Source of the DNA: Pestalotiopsis fici W106-1
Lineage: Eukaryota; Ascomycota; Sordariomycetes; Amphisphaeriales; Sporocadaceae
Length of the DNA: 64,000 nt
Reading direction: 5' to 3'
Assembly: GCF_000516985.1 (NCBI RefSeq)
Contig: NW_006917094.1
Coordinates: 1,860,001 to 1,924,000 of the forward strand
In this document: positions 22,340 to 34,737 of the stretch, piece after piece
Layout of the letters: each line of letters opens with the position of its first letter
Position numbering within the stretch: position 1 is the first letter of the stretch
The notes under the pieces: generated by a model
What the model was told of the DNA's origin: nothing
What the model saw: the letters and a program-made list of their open reading frames with translations, nothing else
The model's database searches: none
Translations under genes and position numbers: made by a program

Positions 22340-23753
22340 GTGACATGAACGGACATTGCTTTTGTTACGATGTGTCATGGTAATACATGGTTCTGGGAGT
22401 CATTTGCTAGAAGCTCCAAGCTGACCTGATCCAACCGCCCGGGCACAAGTCCGACAGAAGAAATTAGTGAGACTTGTGCCAGTACGTAGCTACGTACCCA
22501 GTCAAAATAGGAACATATGACGCGAGTTGAAAGGAAAATTTTGTGACGACGGTCACGAAACAAAGAAGAAAAGGGGGGCCCCTGTAGTGTACGGTCTAGG
22601 TGAGTTCCGACGACCAAAAAATCTGGGGAAGGCTTGCAAGCTTTGCAGCGCTCAGCAGCCGGCTATGAGTTGGCCGGCATGGAAGTGCCTATTTTGGTCA
22701 GGAAGGGGGCCTCGAAGGAGTCGTGACAGTACATAGAATGGTCGGTTCAGGGCTTGTCGGTGCCGCGGATGGGAAAATTTGCAGGCCAGGATGGACGGAT
22801 TTCTCATCCTTGGCAGATCCGACCTCGTAAGGCGCTTTGCAGTTAACGGCATCGTAGCGAAATCTGGGGTAGCGCGTGATGGGTCGGGTGGCTACTATTA
22901 GGTAACAAAACCATGCCGAACCAAATTGCGTTTGAAGCGCCCGTCATGAGGCCATGGCCATATCCAATAGACGATATTTTCTGTACCTAAAAGTTACCCC
23001 ATCGTTCGCTTCTCCATTGCGCCATGTGCTGGCTTTGACTGGCTTTTGGCTGGGCGGAAGAAGCTCAGAGCCAGGTACAAGGTCGGCTGTGATCCAATAG
23101 CTGAAGCGGCCAGGGCGGGTGATTGGCTCGGATTCCACGAAGGGGCAGGCTTCTGGCTTTTGCAATGACCAAGCCAGAGAAATTTACCATGGAAGCTTTT
23201 TCTGTGTGCGTGGAACAAAAAAAGCGGTAGACGGCAGAGTGCCTTGCTTTGACTCCTGAGTTCCAAGCAAAAGGTCTCGACCAACATGCACTCAACATGC
23301 CAAATCAAATGCTTGCTCAGCGGCACATGTGGCCTGGTGACACAACAGGTCTGCACGATGAACGTCTCCGCGGAATTGGAACTCAGCGGTGTTTCAGGCT
23401 TGGCTTTACGCATCAAGCCATCATAGTAAGCTGGAGTTGTGACCTACACACCAAATGATTGACCTTGATGGCAGATGGGCGTTACGAGTCGTACCAGTCT
23501 TGGTTTTTCCCCTTCTTCTTTGATTCTGGTCACACCGAAACCAAAACAAGGACAACTAAAGAGCTTTTTTTCTTCTTCTCCATCTGTTGCCCCTCCAGTG
23601 CTTGGCGCCAAACATCCTGTAGCTCGTCTGGCCTTGCCCCTTGGAGTAAGGTGTCACCCTGAGTTGATCTCCCGTCCATGGACAAGGGCCCGAAAATTTG
23701 GGTGTCTCGGCTTCTAGTGTACAACCAAGACTCGTTATTAAAATACAGGGTTG

Positions 23754-24072
23754 TAACGATTTACTAGGGTATAACGATCAGCATCCGTACAAATGAAAAT
23801 TTGTTAGCAAAATAGTGATAAAATACATAGAATTTGGGCTATTGTGATATACGATAATATCCCAGGAAATTTTGTATATATATCGTTATAAATGCGGGTG
23901 GGTTTCGTGGTTTTTATGGGGCAAAATCGCTATTCCGAGGTGTTTTAGGAGGGTCACCATAGAAAATTAACCAATTGAGAGCTAGAGAACTAGGGTCTTC
24001 CGAGAATCCCCACTCTTTTTATAAGGATTTCGCTGTGTAACGATAATATGCTCTGCAAATATATTATCGTTA
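23754..24072. repeat. Cluster of TAACGAT/ATCGTTA motifs with 12-bp inverted repeat
   Basis: TAACGAT occurs at 23754, 23772 and 24038; its complement ATCGTTA occurs at 23882 and 24066. TAACGATAATAT (24038-24049) and ATATTATCGTTA (24061-24072) form a perfect 12-bp inverted repeat around 11 bases. The block is notably AT-rich compared with its flanks. It looks like a decayed MITE/Tc1-type element or a patch of binding sites. There is no transposase frame. Confidence 0.45.
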
Positions 24073-25496
24073 TAACTAGTTATGGCTGTACATGGCTTCG
24101 CGAGCAGCTTCAAAGGGCCGAAGCCAGCCGCGGTCCACTGGAGACTCAATAGAGAAAAAAAAAAGTTTTCCCTTCCCAAAAAGAACGTCTAGAATTGCGC
24201 AGAATTAATGCTGTCGGTCATTGAGGTGCAGTGTAAAATTTTAGGGTTCCGCATGTTCGCCGGGCGCCGAAACAAGAATTGTCAATGACTCAGCATGTGC
24301 ATCAAGAGTTAACAGCGCTTCGTTTGGCTGGAAATGCTGAAAGTTGGCTTGTGTGCTGCCGGACCGCAGCGGCGCTGAGATCCAACAGTTCAGCCCCCGT
24401 GGCAGCTGGGCTGCTTCCGCTGGCGGATAGGTTCCAACTGACGAGGCAACCAGGAGACCCAAAGCTGTACTAGGCTCACATACTATGAGTATGATCATGA
24501 GGTATTGCTATGCTTTCCTCAACCACGAAACAAGCGGCTTTGATCGGCCAATTGGTTGTATGATTCTTTGCATTACTTTGATCTTGGCTTGGTTCTTCCA
24601 ATAAGTCGATGCTGCACTGCCGAGACTGCTTCACCTGTTGAGATGATCGTTGCAATAGTGGAACCGTTTTTCACTAGCTGTCGATTCCGATTCCAGTTTT
24701 TTTTTTTTTTTCTCTTTCTCTTTCTCTTCTCTCCCTGTTCCGGGATCAGGCAACGAGGTCATGTTCATGATTATGAAATCATCATTGAAGGTGGAGACCA
24801 GAAAGCGGACTCAAAAGAAAAAAAAAAAAAGTAGTATACAACCCATGTGCTCAAAATTGTTGGTCATGGATCAATTAGGTGCTATCACGTGGTTCTCGCG
24901 ATCTCCGTAGCAACATATCGCGACACGAGAGACTAAAAATTGCAAATCTGCCTGCTGACACATCATGAGGAATCAGTCAGCCACGTACTGTGTATTGGTA
25001 TGCAAAGGCGGTATGGGCTGGGTATAGCTTCATCAGCTTGTATTGATCCCAGTATACTCCCACATGTGACCGGTATTTACCTACCTAGTGGTCGGGCATC
25101 CGCTAGCCAAGGTGCCAAACAGACACATCTACCATGCCCTAAACGACAACATTGTAAAACGGCATACTAGCCATTTTCGGCGTACACTTCAGGAACCATT
25201 TCGCCTGTAGTCAGTCACTTGACTTGTTTTCATTTCTAGACTCTCAAGTATGGCTAAAGATCTGTGACAAGTGCATCCGCCTCAGCTCGGTTCCTTCTCG
25301 TACGCTCTGGACCTGCCAAGGTTAGCTCACCGTACATTGAGAATCAACCAATTGGTCTTCAAAGTATTTTTCATCATGAAAAGATCAATTGAGCGCTATC
25401 TGCAGCTGGTAGCTGCTCCAAGATGCTGCATGTCCACGAGTGTATAGCTGAAACTTCAGGTGACCTATCGAGCACCAGTATTCAACCTTCATTCGT

Positions 25497-26619
25497 CTAG
25501 TTGGAATGTTGGACAACGACTTTGCCTCTAGTGCGACCCGACTTGATTCTTTCAATGGCCTTGGGTGCATTCTGATAGTCAATTGTCTCCTCGATCACAG
25601 GTTTGACCTTGCCTTCCTTCATCAACTTTCCAATCTGGACATAATCATCGTGATTGACCTTCATCATCATGAACTGCCAGCTCCGGCTTCCTCCGCCCAA
25701 GAACGAGGGAAGAATTGCTCGCGAAGCCATGGACTTCATTGACCCGAGTGACATTTCACCGCCGACCTGCATGAACTTTCCACTGGGCACGAGATAGTGG
25801 TCTGCCGCCTTGAAAAGATCACTTGGGGATCCCACATTGTCGACCACATGGTTGAAGATCTGACCTCTGGATTTCAATACCTCACTCACATTCTCTTTGG
25901 TATAATCGATCACGTCGTCGGCCCCAAGTCCCTTGACCAGCTCGACGTTCTTGCTAGAACAGCTCGTGGTGACATGGCAGCCGACAGCCTTTGCCATCTG
26001 GATTCCAAAGGTGCCGGTACCTCCGGATCCACCATTGATGAAGACCTTGTCGCCAGACTTGACGTGCGGAACAATGCTCTGGTACGCCGTCAGGCCCGCA
26101 GTGCCGACACAGCTGGCATCTGCCTCGCTGACGCCGTCTGGCAGGCTGGCGATGTTTTCCGGCTTGACGACTATATACTCTGCAAAGGTGCCGTACTGCT
26201 GAGGAGCGACGTTGCCAAAAACTTTCTCGCCGACACGGAATGCATCGGCAGATTTAATGCCTTCACCGACCTCGGCGATTGTGCCGGCAAAGTCACCGCC
26301 CGGCGCGGCCGGCATTGCGACCATGAACCGGGCCAACATGCCCAATTCAGGGATCTTCAAAACAAATGTGAGTGCTTGGAATTGGAGCTTCAGATCGTCC
26401 CCGATAGAAGACTGGAAACGCTCAAATGGGAAAAGAAAGCTGCCAACCTACCTTGTAGTCAACCGGGTTTACCGAGGTGCTGTGGACCTTGACCAGTATT
26501 TGGTCCTTGGCCACAGGCTTGACTGTAGCCTCGGAGAGCTTCAAGTTCTTCTCAAGTCCTCCTGCGACAGAACTATACAGCCATGCTCGCATGGTCTTTG
26601 GCTCGTCTTTGCCAGCCAT
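25497..26619 (-). CDS. MDR-family NADPH quinone/enone oxidoreductase
   Basis: Exons 26619-26452 and 26354-25497 give 341 residues, with the junction at VNPVDYK-IPELGM. It is a zinc-free medium-chain dehydrogenase/reductase. The GroES-like N-terminal half has KVHSTSVNPVDYK and PGGDFAGTIAEVG. The nucleotide-binding half has VFINGGSGGTGTFGIQMAKAVGCHVTTSCSSKN, in which AxxGxxG is replaced by GGSGGTG as in quinone oxidoreductases. The C-terminus is IDYQNAPKAIERIKSGRTRGKVVVQ. Such enzymes reduce quinones or activated double bonds with NADPH in the cytosol. It has no secretion signal. The neighbours (pectinase, laccase) are secreted, so any functional link, for example detoxifying laccase-derived quinones, is speculation. 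Confidence 0.92.
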
Positions 26620-27274
26620 AGTGTCAATGAGAGCCTGCCCCGCTATGAGTTTGCGAGTGAGTTCGAAGGGGATTCGTGGACTGGCCCAAGAAATGTTGCT
26701 GCAATTGCCTTCTGATGCTTGGATGGCTGATTTCTGTGTTGTATAATTTACTCAACAGTTCCGAACATTCTATCTGTAATGTTGCCTGGGCTGGAGGGCA
26801 GAATGCAATCTATTGTGTGGAAGCTCTACTAGGTAGTTGGGTAGAGCTTGAAGTGCTGGTCTCGAGATGCGTGAATGACGTCATGAAATGCTCCGTGCAA
26901 CTCAATCGAGAATGAACAACTCGTGTTTCATTTTTGAACCAAATTCTGAAGCACTACGCTGCCAGCTGCCAAAAAGTCTAATGGCGTGGTACCTACTTGC
27001 AATGCAAACAATTTATTTTGCACTTTATTTCAACAAGATCTGTCGACAACCAGGTGTAGGTACATTATTCTTAACTCAGTGTCAAATGCATGTTGACTTT
27101 AGCCACGTATGGTGGAGATACCAGCAAGGGTTCCAACCAGCTTTGAGCGAATGTGTTATACCACTTATACCACACCAATTACAAGGGAAGTTTGGTGGCC
27201 TTGAGTTAAGAGGTGAGATTATATGTATTGAAAATATCCTACAAAAAAGAAGAATATAAAATCCAAGCGCCTTT
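26620..27274. other. Intergenic, MDR promoter and pectinase 3' flank
   Basis: It lies between two minus-strand genes. I see no exon or strong motif beyond AT-rich sequence. Confidence 0.5.
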
Positions 27275-28826
27275 TTAACATTCAAATCCAATTGGGTCGA
27301 CCACGTTACTACATTTGTAGTCATCCACCACGGTATCGTCCGAAGTCTTGGTCAAGTCGATATCCGTAAACTCAATTGCATCACACCCACCAGCATCCTC
27401 GCTACACTGCAAATTGCCCACATACTTACCGGCGATATCACCGGTGATGTTGTCAAAGGTAATGTTGCCAATGTGAAAGAGCGAGCTATTGCAGTCGGGG
27501 GAACCGCCCGAATATGATGTACACTGACCGACATTAACTGCGAAACTTCGTACTCGGTTCAAGGTGAGATCCTGAATCGTGACATTTTTAAGATCTGTAA
27601 GGAGGAATATCAGCCATTGCGGCTAGATTCGGGCATCACAAACATTGCGCTACTTACATCCTAGCCCACCGCCACCTCCATTGGGCGGATAGTTGACTCG
27701 ATCGCCAGTCCACGTCTTGACATTGACGGCAAAGTTGGTATTGATCATACTGACGTTGCGCACCGTGACGTTTTCAATCGTCTCAAATGCCCCAACGTAC
27801 TGACCAATACTGCCCAGGGCGAAGCCTTGTCCTCTTCTAAAGACGCTGTCCTCGAGTAAAACATTGGTGGAGTTGGCCTTGAGGCTGATGGCGTCGTCGC
27901 CATTATCGACGAGCCACCGCCGCAGGACAATATTGTCGGAAAACAGCGTGTCGAGTCCATCCGTGTTGCGCGCCGGATTTCCACTGTGGCTGGTCGAGTT
28001 GACGTATATATCTTCCATCAACACATTGTTCGAGTGTATAATGGTCATTGTCCTGTAATCATTTTTTAATGGCTACCGGGTAATCTATCCCAAATGTGAC
28101 GCGGCTTACCACATTTGGCTCTGAACGAAATTCAGTCTTTTAAAGGAAGAGTCGGAAGCACCCCAAATGGTCAAGCCCATCGGCCTTTCTAATGTACATT
28201 GTCAGAGAAATGGTTCAGGTGCATCAGACTCAGGGGCTTACTTGGATAATTGGATTCGCCCTTGACAAGGTCATACCACTGTGAGGGTCAGTACGGCGAG
28301 AGCTGGTCTACATTGGCAGACTGTGTACTTACAACCTGCCCATTCCCGTCAAATGTGCCCGAGCCGTATCCATTGACATTAATGTTTTGACCGCCCAGAA
28401 ACCACACGGTCGATTGGTTCTGGTAGCCAATGGGCATGGAATGGTCAAGCCAATAGCTTGTATCATTACTCCACTACATAAAATAATGGTCGTCAACTTT
28501 GGTACGGAAAAGGGTTCAAACGAATCTCGCTTGCAACATACAAGTAGATAGCCATAAATGTCAATATCGACATTTGACAATGTGGTTGTGTTCAAAGGAC
28601 TATTGATGTAGTAGGTGGTATTCTGAAAGACTATGCGAGCATTGCTTTGACATTCGGTAAAGGCGTCGCGAATGGCGGGAGCGTCATCAGACCCATCTCC
28701 ATTGGCCTCAATGGTACAGGTGTAAACCCGTTTATCGGCGGTGATCGAGGGTGCTGCACTGGCGGCTGATGCGAGACAGGCGAGTCCTGCTACGCAAGCG
28801 ACCAAGCGAAGATTCGGCAACATCAT
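27275..28826 (-). CDS. Secreted GH28 pectinase (exo-polygalacturonase type)
   Basis: Six exons (28826-28542, 28473-28333, 28278-28242, 28188-28110, 28052-27658, 27594-27275) give 418 residues. The signal peptide is MMLPNLRLVACVAGLACLASA. The parallel beta-helix shows the catalytic acids of GH28: NTDGLD with Asp212, and DNGDDAIS with Asp233/Asp234. The usual GHG is RGQGFALGSIGQY here, so Gln256 stands where most polygalacturonases have His. The RIK element appears as NVKTW. Paired cysteines near the C-terminus are conserved. GH28 enzymes cleave galacturonosyl bonds by inversion. The SIGQY context suggests the exo-acting group, though a rhamnogalacturonan or xylogalacturonan substrate is possible. 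One exon is only 37 bases long. Confidence 0.9.
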
Positions 28827-29897
28827 GATTAAGAGACTCGCTTACTACAAGTCAATTAGGAAAACACATGGTACCTTGCCAACATTACCGTAGCGCATAG
28901 ACTATGAGCATATTTATAACTTCATTTCAAAGACTTTTACTTAAGTGTCAATTGAGACCGAGATCTCCATGATATTATCCTAGATGCTGTTCGTCGTCTG
29001 CTGAAAGAATATTCTACAAGTTCCGCTACCCCGGATCATACAATCAAGTTGCGTAATCAATGCAGGTACCACACAATATAAGGTGCGGCTACACTGCATT
29101 GCCCCCACCTTTAACGAAGCCTATGGGCAATAAAGGGGCGCGAGGATCGCCGATTGTGGTAAGTATAGGATTCCACCAATAGAACTTATGCTTGTTTCGT
29201 ATATACTCTTGGCGCTTAGAATATGCCCTGCGCCGTCGACCAGATCTTGGTAGGTAATCTTCTGTGCCACCATCCTTTGGAAAAAATTTAGAAAAAGATT
29301 GGCATGTGGCTGAACCGAGGGCAAAAGACCCATGTGCAGATCGTGCCAGCACTCAGATCGTGTCAGCACTGAAAGATGGTGGACATGATGGCGCCAGGGG
29401 TTTGGAAAAGGCCATCCCCAATGAGCCGCATCGACAGGTACGCCCCAGAAATCTGAATCAGTGGAAAATTCAATAGCAATCACAGCAAATGCGAACGAGT
29501 ATTCATCAATCAATGGAGAGAAAAGATTTTCATGCAAAGGAATGTGATTATGACTATGTAAACACTTATGTACGGAGGGTAGAGACTATATACAGTCGGA
29601 GTAGGAGATATGAACCAGTAAACAGGCATTGAAAAGCAGCATGCAGCCTCCTCAGCAACAACTTTCTCCTCCATTCGTGGTGCAGCAACTTGTCGAGTTC
29701 GTGTCTTGAAAAGAAGCTGCGCCAGAATCAACTATGGACAATTGAATCGAACCGAACCAATAGAGGCCTGGTATCCAAGGATAGACCCGGCAAGAAGAAT
29801 ATGCATCAATATGTACTAGTAAAGAAGGGAAGAAGGGAAGCGATCATGTTCAAGGTCGAATTGGGGGTGCCGGAACACCCCAAAAGGCGAGGCGACT
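28827..29897. other. Intergenic, pectinase promoter and laccase 3' flank
   Basis: It includes the TATA box of the pectinase. A 138-codon minus-strand frame (29121-29537) has no ATG start and no recognisable domain, so it is not called. Confidence 0.5.
28911..28918 (-). promoter_or_regulatory. TATA box, pectinase
   Basis: TATAAATA on the minus strand lies 85 bases upstream of the GH28 ATG. Confidence 0.5.
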
Positions 29898-31747
29898 TTA
29901 GATGCCCGAGTCATCCTGCTCCCAGACTTGGCCGGGAATGTAGTCGTTCCAGTTGGTGCACGTCTGACCACCATTGTCGGTGGCAGTGTCCCAGACGCCA
30001 ATGGCACCGCTGGTCAGAATGTTACCGGGGGACTCGACAAACTGCATGGCGAGACCCTCGCTGGCGTGCCAGGCAATGTGGCAGTGGACGATCCAGGCGC
30101 CGGGGTTGTCGAGCTGGAAGGCAATGGCCAGGTAGCCCTTGGCCGGCAGCACCGCGACGTCACGGCGGGGAGGGTTGACCGTGTTGAAGGTCGAGGTCGT
30201 GCCGTCAAACTGCAAGTTGGGTTCCTGAGCCAGGATGAAAAAGTCGTCTAGTGAGGAAAGACAATGTTAGCTTCTATTCCAGTCATGGACCCGTGACAGG
30301 ACGAAAATGGGGTATACTCACGACCGTGAAGATGGATGGGGTGGTTAATTCCAATAATGGTCTGCGATGAATCGATGACGAGGACGACCCACTGGTCGGC
30401 TTCGAAGCCTTGGCCGACTTGGACAACGTTTTGCTCGGCGGCGTAGGAAGAGTTGCCGTCGTGGACCTGCTTCAGAGTTGGGTTGTTCCAGTCGAGGTAC
30501 AGAGTGCTGTCGTTCAGGGTCCAGGTGAGATAGCCCTTGATGCTGGTGCTGAAGCCAAGATCCTCGGTCACGATCTCAAGGTTTGCATCAGTCACGTCGA
30601 CGCCAACAACGGGGACCAGAGTAGTAGAGTTCTGATCATAGCAGGTGTCCTGGACTCCAATGGTGTCCGAGGTCGTGGGGTCCGAGGTGCTGGTCGAGTC
30701 ATAGCGGAGGATACCAGTGGAGTCGCCCGAGGCGTCGCCATTGTTACCAATGTTGGCACACTGCACATTCCAACCGCCACGAATCCAGTAGTCACCGGGA
30801 GTAGCGTTGGCCTCGACAATGATATCGTAGCGCTGGCCAATGTGGACTTGAATGTGATCCGTCTCAAAAGGCACAATTGGGACCAGGTCGGTGGAGATGA
30901 CGGTAAAGGTGTGGCCATCAATGTGGAAGTCAAAGACACCGTCAATGGCGTTGTTGAGCAGACGGACACGGTACTTCTTGCCAGCTTCGACAACCATCTC
31001 ATACTTGGAGCCGGTCACAACTCCATCAGAGGAGTTGAAAGTGTTGGTTCCGTTGAGAAGAGTGTTGTCGAGAGTGAATGGGGTGCCAGGAGATCGTCCC
31101 CACAAGGTAAAGGCATTAGTATGGGACCAGTCCGACAGGAATAGGACACCGAGATCTTCGTCGTAGTCAGATGAAGCTGGGCCATTGATGATCATGGGCC
31201 CAAAGAGACCCTCGGCGTACTGAAGCGTAAAGTGACTGTGGTACCAGGTGCTACCATACTGAGTCACCTGGAAGTCGTATGTCATGCTATCGCCAGGGGC
31301 AATTGGGCACTGAGTGACACCAGGAACACCATCCATCAAGGAAGAGTTGAGTTGACGAATACCATGCCAGTGGATGGTTGTGCCATTGTCAGGAAGGTTG
31401 TTCGTGACATGCACAATCAGGTTGTCACCCCAATCAGCCGTGATGAGAGGGCCAGGAACCGTGCCGTTGAATGTCATGCAGGTACGGTTCACACCATCTG
31501 GAGCACAGGGGGCTGACTCGATGGAGAGCCAATACTCGCGGGTCACGCCAGTATCAGGTGTCACGGTGTAAAAGTCCGTGTTGATGTCGAAGCCATTGCT
31601 CCAGCAGCTTCGTGAAGAAGCCGAGTTCTCGCAGACGGTCTGACGAGGCTCAAGACTGAGACCAAGATCGTCCGGAGTGGGAAAGGCAAGGCCGTATGCC
31701 GTGGCAGGGAGCAGGAAGGCAGCTACGCCTGAGAAAAACCCGACCAT
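29898..31747 (-). CDS. Secreted ascomycete laccase (multicopper oxidase)
   Basis: Exons 31747-30322 and 30247-29898 give 591 residues. The single 74-base intron splits the copper motif HPIHLHG-HDFF. The signal peptide is MVGFFSGVAAFLLPATAYG. A short propeptide probably ends near EPRQ, before CENSASSRSCW. Three cupredoxin domains carry all four copper signatures: HWHG, WYHSHF, HPIHLHGHDF and HCHIAWH. The chain ends exactly in DSGI. In Melanocarpus laccase the mature C-terminus DSGL plugs the oxygen channel after a longer tail is cut off; here no tail is encoded. Laccases oxidise phenols at the type 1 copper and reduce O2 to water. Possible roles are lignin or humic turnover, pigment formation or detoxification. 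A TATA box lies about 185 bases upstream. Confidence 0.95.
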
Positions 31748-31931
31748 TTCAAACAAAGATTAGGAATCAATGAGTGAGTTGAAGTTCAAGTAAAGAATGT
31801 ATCGGTTGAAAGCCAACCAGAAAGAAGGTGAGAAGAAAGAGTGACGAAGGAGGCAGTTGAAGAGATGAGGCTGCTGTTGTTGTCTGAGATGTAGATAGAA
31901 TCCTCCAAAACTATCGGCGATACCTATGATC

Positions 31932-31937
31932 TTTATA
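31932..31937 (-). promoter_or_regulatory. TATA box, laccase
   Basis: TATAAA on the minus strand lies about 185 bases before the laccase ATG. Confidence 0.45.
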
Positions 31938-34708
31938 CTTTTCAGAGGCCATGAAGTCCATACCTGATGAAGATGAGCCTGCCTGGGCTCTTCGGCAAGC
32001 GGACCGACTTCGCCATTGCAATACTTCACGATACTGGTGCAAGAGAAAGGAATAGGAAGCATTCTTGGTGGTCACCAACGTCCACGTCCATCGAGTCAAC
32101 CTAGCCCCTGACCAGGGACGCGTACGTTGCTCCCAATTATTGACTCTTCTCCCTGCACGGAGATAGAGTCATCCTGACAAACCTTTTACTCTCAAGTCCC
32201 AATAAGGCATATCAGGCGATGACTATACTGGTCGGTCAGATGTGGCGTTCGTGTGACTAGGCGACAGTGTGCCTGTTTCTATGCAAGGACGTTGGGCGAA
32301 ACAGTTCTCGGCCAGCCTCGGGATGCATCCCCGAGAGTAGAAGCAAATCAGATGCCATCGTTGCCTAGGAGTTAAGCTTGTCTCTTGGCTTTTTGGATTA
32401 TGAGGAGGAACCGTGCAGTCTGACAAAGAAATAAACGACGAGGATGTCATGCATTAGTTTTCTTTGCTACCTCTGAACGGACCACTTCCCAACATGCGTG
32501 AATGCATTACCTTTGCCTCAATGGTGACACATAATAGGGGGAATGAAATCCAGAAGAGATGACATAAGAAATACTAGGAGCTGAAAAAGAAAAGTTCCTG
32601 AGCCGTAAATCCTTCGACTCTGTCAAGTTAGGTTGAGAAAGCCACCAGATTGAGATTTTAGCCACCCCCCTTACAAAAAAAAGACTACGTACAGAGATAT
32701 CAGCTTCTTACTGTTCAGCAACAAGTGCACCGCCTCGGAACTTCTTCCGAGTATCTCTCCTCACATATCGGATTTAATTGGCAGCTTTGGTCTTGTGGCT
32801 TCGGCTCCGACAAAAGACTCTACTCGCTTATGAAATGCAATGTGACGGTATCAGGACATTGAATTTTAAAAAAACTGGCTGGGAAGCAAAAGGCGACTGG
32901 GCGACGCAGGTACCGCAAATAGCCATATAATAAAGCATACGGCTCAAGCCGAAGTTGCATTAAGCTCAGCCAATAGTTGTTCCCTGATGTTTCGTGTCTC
33001 CTCTTGGCAAGAAAAGCGCTTCTGCATCAATATCTGCGGACCCCTGGGTATTTGGTAATCGTGTTCCGCGCGGCAGTCTGCTTACGAAGAAGACATCATG
33101 GATTGAGCTTGAGAGTAAGGTTCTCGGTTCACAGCAACCGGGGATTGTCGCAGGGGGGTTTGGGTCGTATCGATTGATTCGATTCTGCGTAACGAGAATA
33201 GTTTCCCTATAATCTGGATTCCGCCAAGACGTGCGTGGGCGGTGGGCTCGGATCGCGCGCCAATCACCGCACATTGCACATGCGTTGAAACCGTCTTCCC
33301 TATCCCAGGCCCAGGAGCCTCAGGTAAGACAATGATGCACTATTCGTTCAGATAGCAGCCGGCCAATCCGCGATGCAGACTCGGTCATGTTTATTGGTTG
33401 CTTACACCCTCCCACCCAGCGCTCCCCAAGGAGTGCGGCATGAATATTGACCGAGCCGTGAGCCGTCCTTGGCAAAAAATAAAGCTTGATCAGGAATAAG
33501 TTGGAGTAAAACCCCAGATTCAGCCCTGGGCCAATTTTTCCTATTCCAATTTTCTTGGCTGCAAAATAAACAGTTTGTCAGCGGGCGATTCGGGCAAGGG
33601 AAACAAGCGAACAGGGCCCAAATGGCAGCGCGTTGCATCCTCGAAAACCAGGTCGGCGGCCGCCTTGATCTTTTGTCGCAAGGTTACCCAGCTTGTTGTT
33701 GGGATACCATGACCAAGTTTCCAGACCAACGGGGTTAACCTTAAAAAAATTTATAGTGCTCCTCGGTATAAATGCGTAGGGATGTAGATTAAGTGTATAT
33801 TAGACAGCGCAGAGCCGCCCGATAGAACTAGAGAACAATGCGACGTTGGTAAGGTTTCGTTTCATTTTTCCTGGAAACAAGCCACCACGTGAGTTGCGGT
33901 GCGCCATGTACGCCATGTTGGTATGAACGCTGTCTGTCTTGTTATTGGGGCACTGCCGGGCAAGCGAGAACGAACGCGTAAGCCCAACAACAAACTATAC
34001 GGGGCTGCATCGCTTACAGGGCAACTCTCCGGTTGGTCGTGGGTGAGGTTGCATCGCTGACAAGCGGAGGGTTCGTGCGGCTGCGTCGTTAAAATACATA
34101 GTAGTGTGTCTAGCTGCTAGCCATCACGTTCATCAGTACTCGTAGTAGCAGTAGTATACTACATACCAAGGAGGCTACGTTGCGGCTACTCATAGGCGAA
34201 TGTACCTGCATTACAGTAGTACAGGATGGAGATGAGGAGAGCGGCGCTTTAGGCGAGCGCCCAAAGTGCTACACCTTTACCAAGCAAACCCTGTCGCGCC
34301 CTTCCCTCCTCGCCCAAAAAGCTGTGGCTGAATCATCCAGGTTTATCTTCGATAGCTAACAAGAACCCAGAATAAAATTCCCTTCTCTCTCTCTTTCGAC
34401 GGCCCCCTCCTCCTCCTCCTCCCCCCCTGTGTGCGGCAACGAAAGCGAAGCTGCTTGCATTTCTTACCGCCATGTGCTCTCACCGGCGACTCGCTCAATC
34501 CTTCCTGCGTGTTGGATGCCCATCACGTTCAGCTGCAGCCTAAAATTTGCGATACGAGATCTTGCATTCCTTTGCGCCCGATTCTGGCCATATCATGAAT
34601 AGGAGGGATCCTCGTGCTAAAAATGGCTTGCATGAATAGCCAGGTACCTGTCTACATAGTATGTTTTGTTTGCCCTATCGATATATCCATCGACTCGAAG
34701 GTGTCGCC

Positions 34709-34737
34709 TTGAAGTGCTGCTTGAAGTGCTGCTTGAA
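34709..34737 (+). repeat. 12-bp tandem repeat
   Basis: TTGAAGTGCTGC occurs twice head-to-tail, followed by a partial third unit. Confidence 0.85.

Larger units (their letters stand above)
22129..25496. other. 3.4-kb intergenic region with AT-rich repeat patch
   Basis: It holds the DUF3602 promoter with its inverted repeat, an AT-rich patch with TAACGAT/ATCGTTA copies (23754-24072) and a pyrimidine tract near 24695-24735. Short open frames do not resemble proteins. Confidence 0.5.

Noticed and set aside
22994..23416. 140-codon minus-strand frame in the DUF3602-MDR gap
   Set aside because: No domain and low-complexity content; overlaps other random frames.
29121..29537. 138-codon minus-strand frame between pectinase and laccase
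   Set aside because: Begins at TTG with no usable ATG and has no recognisable domain.
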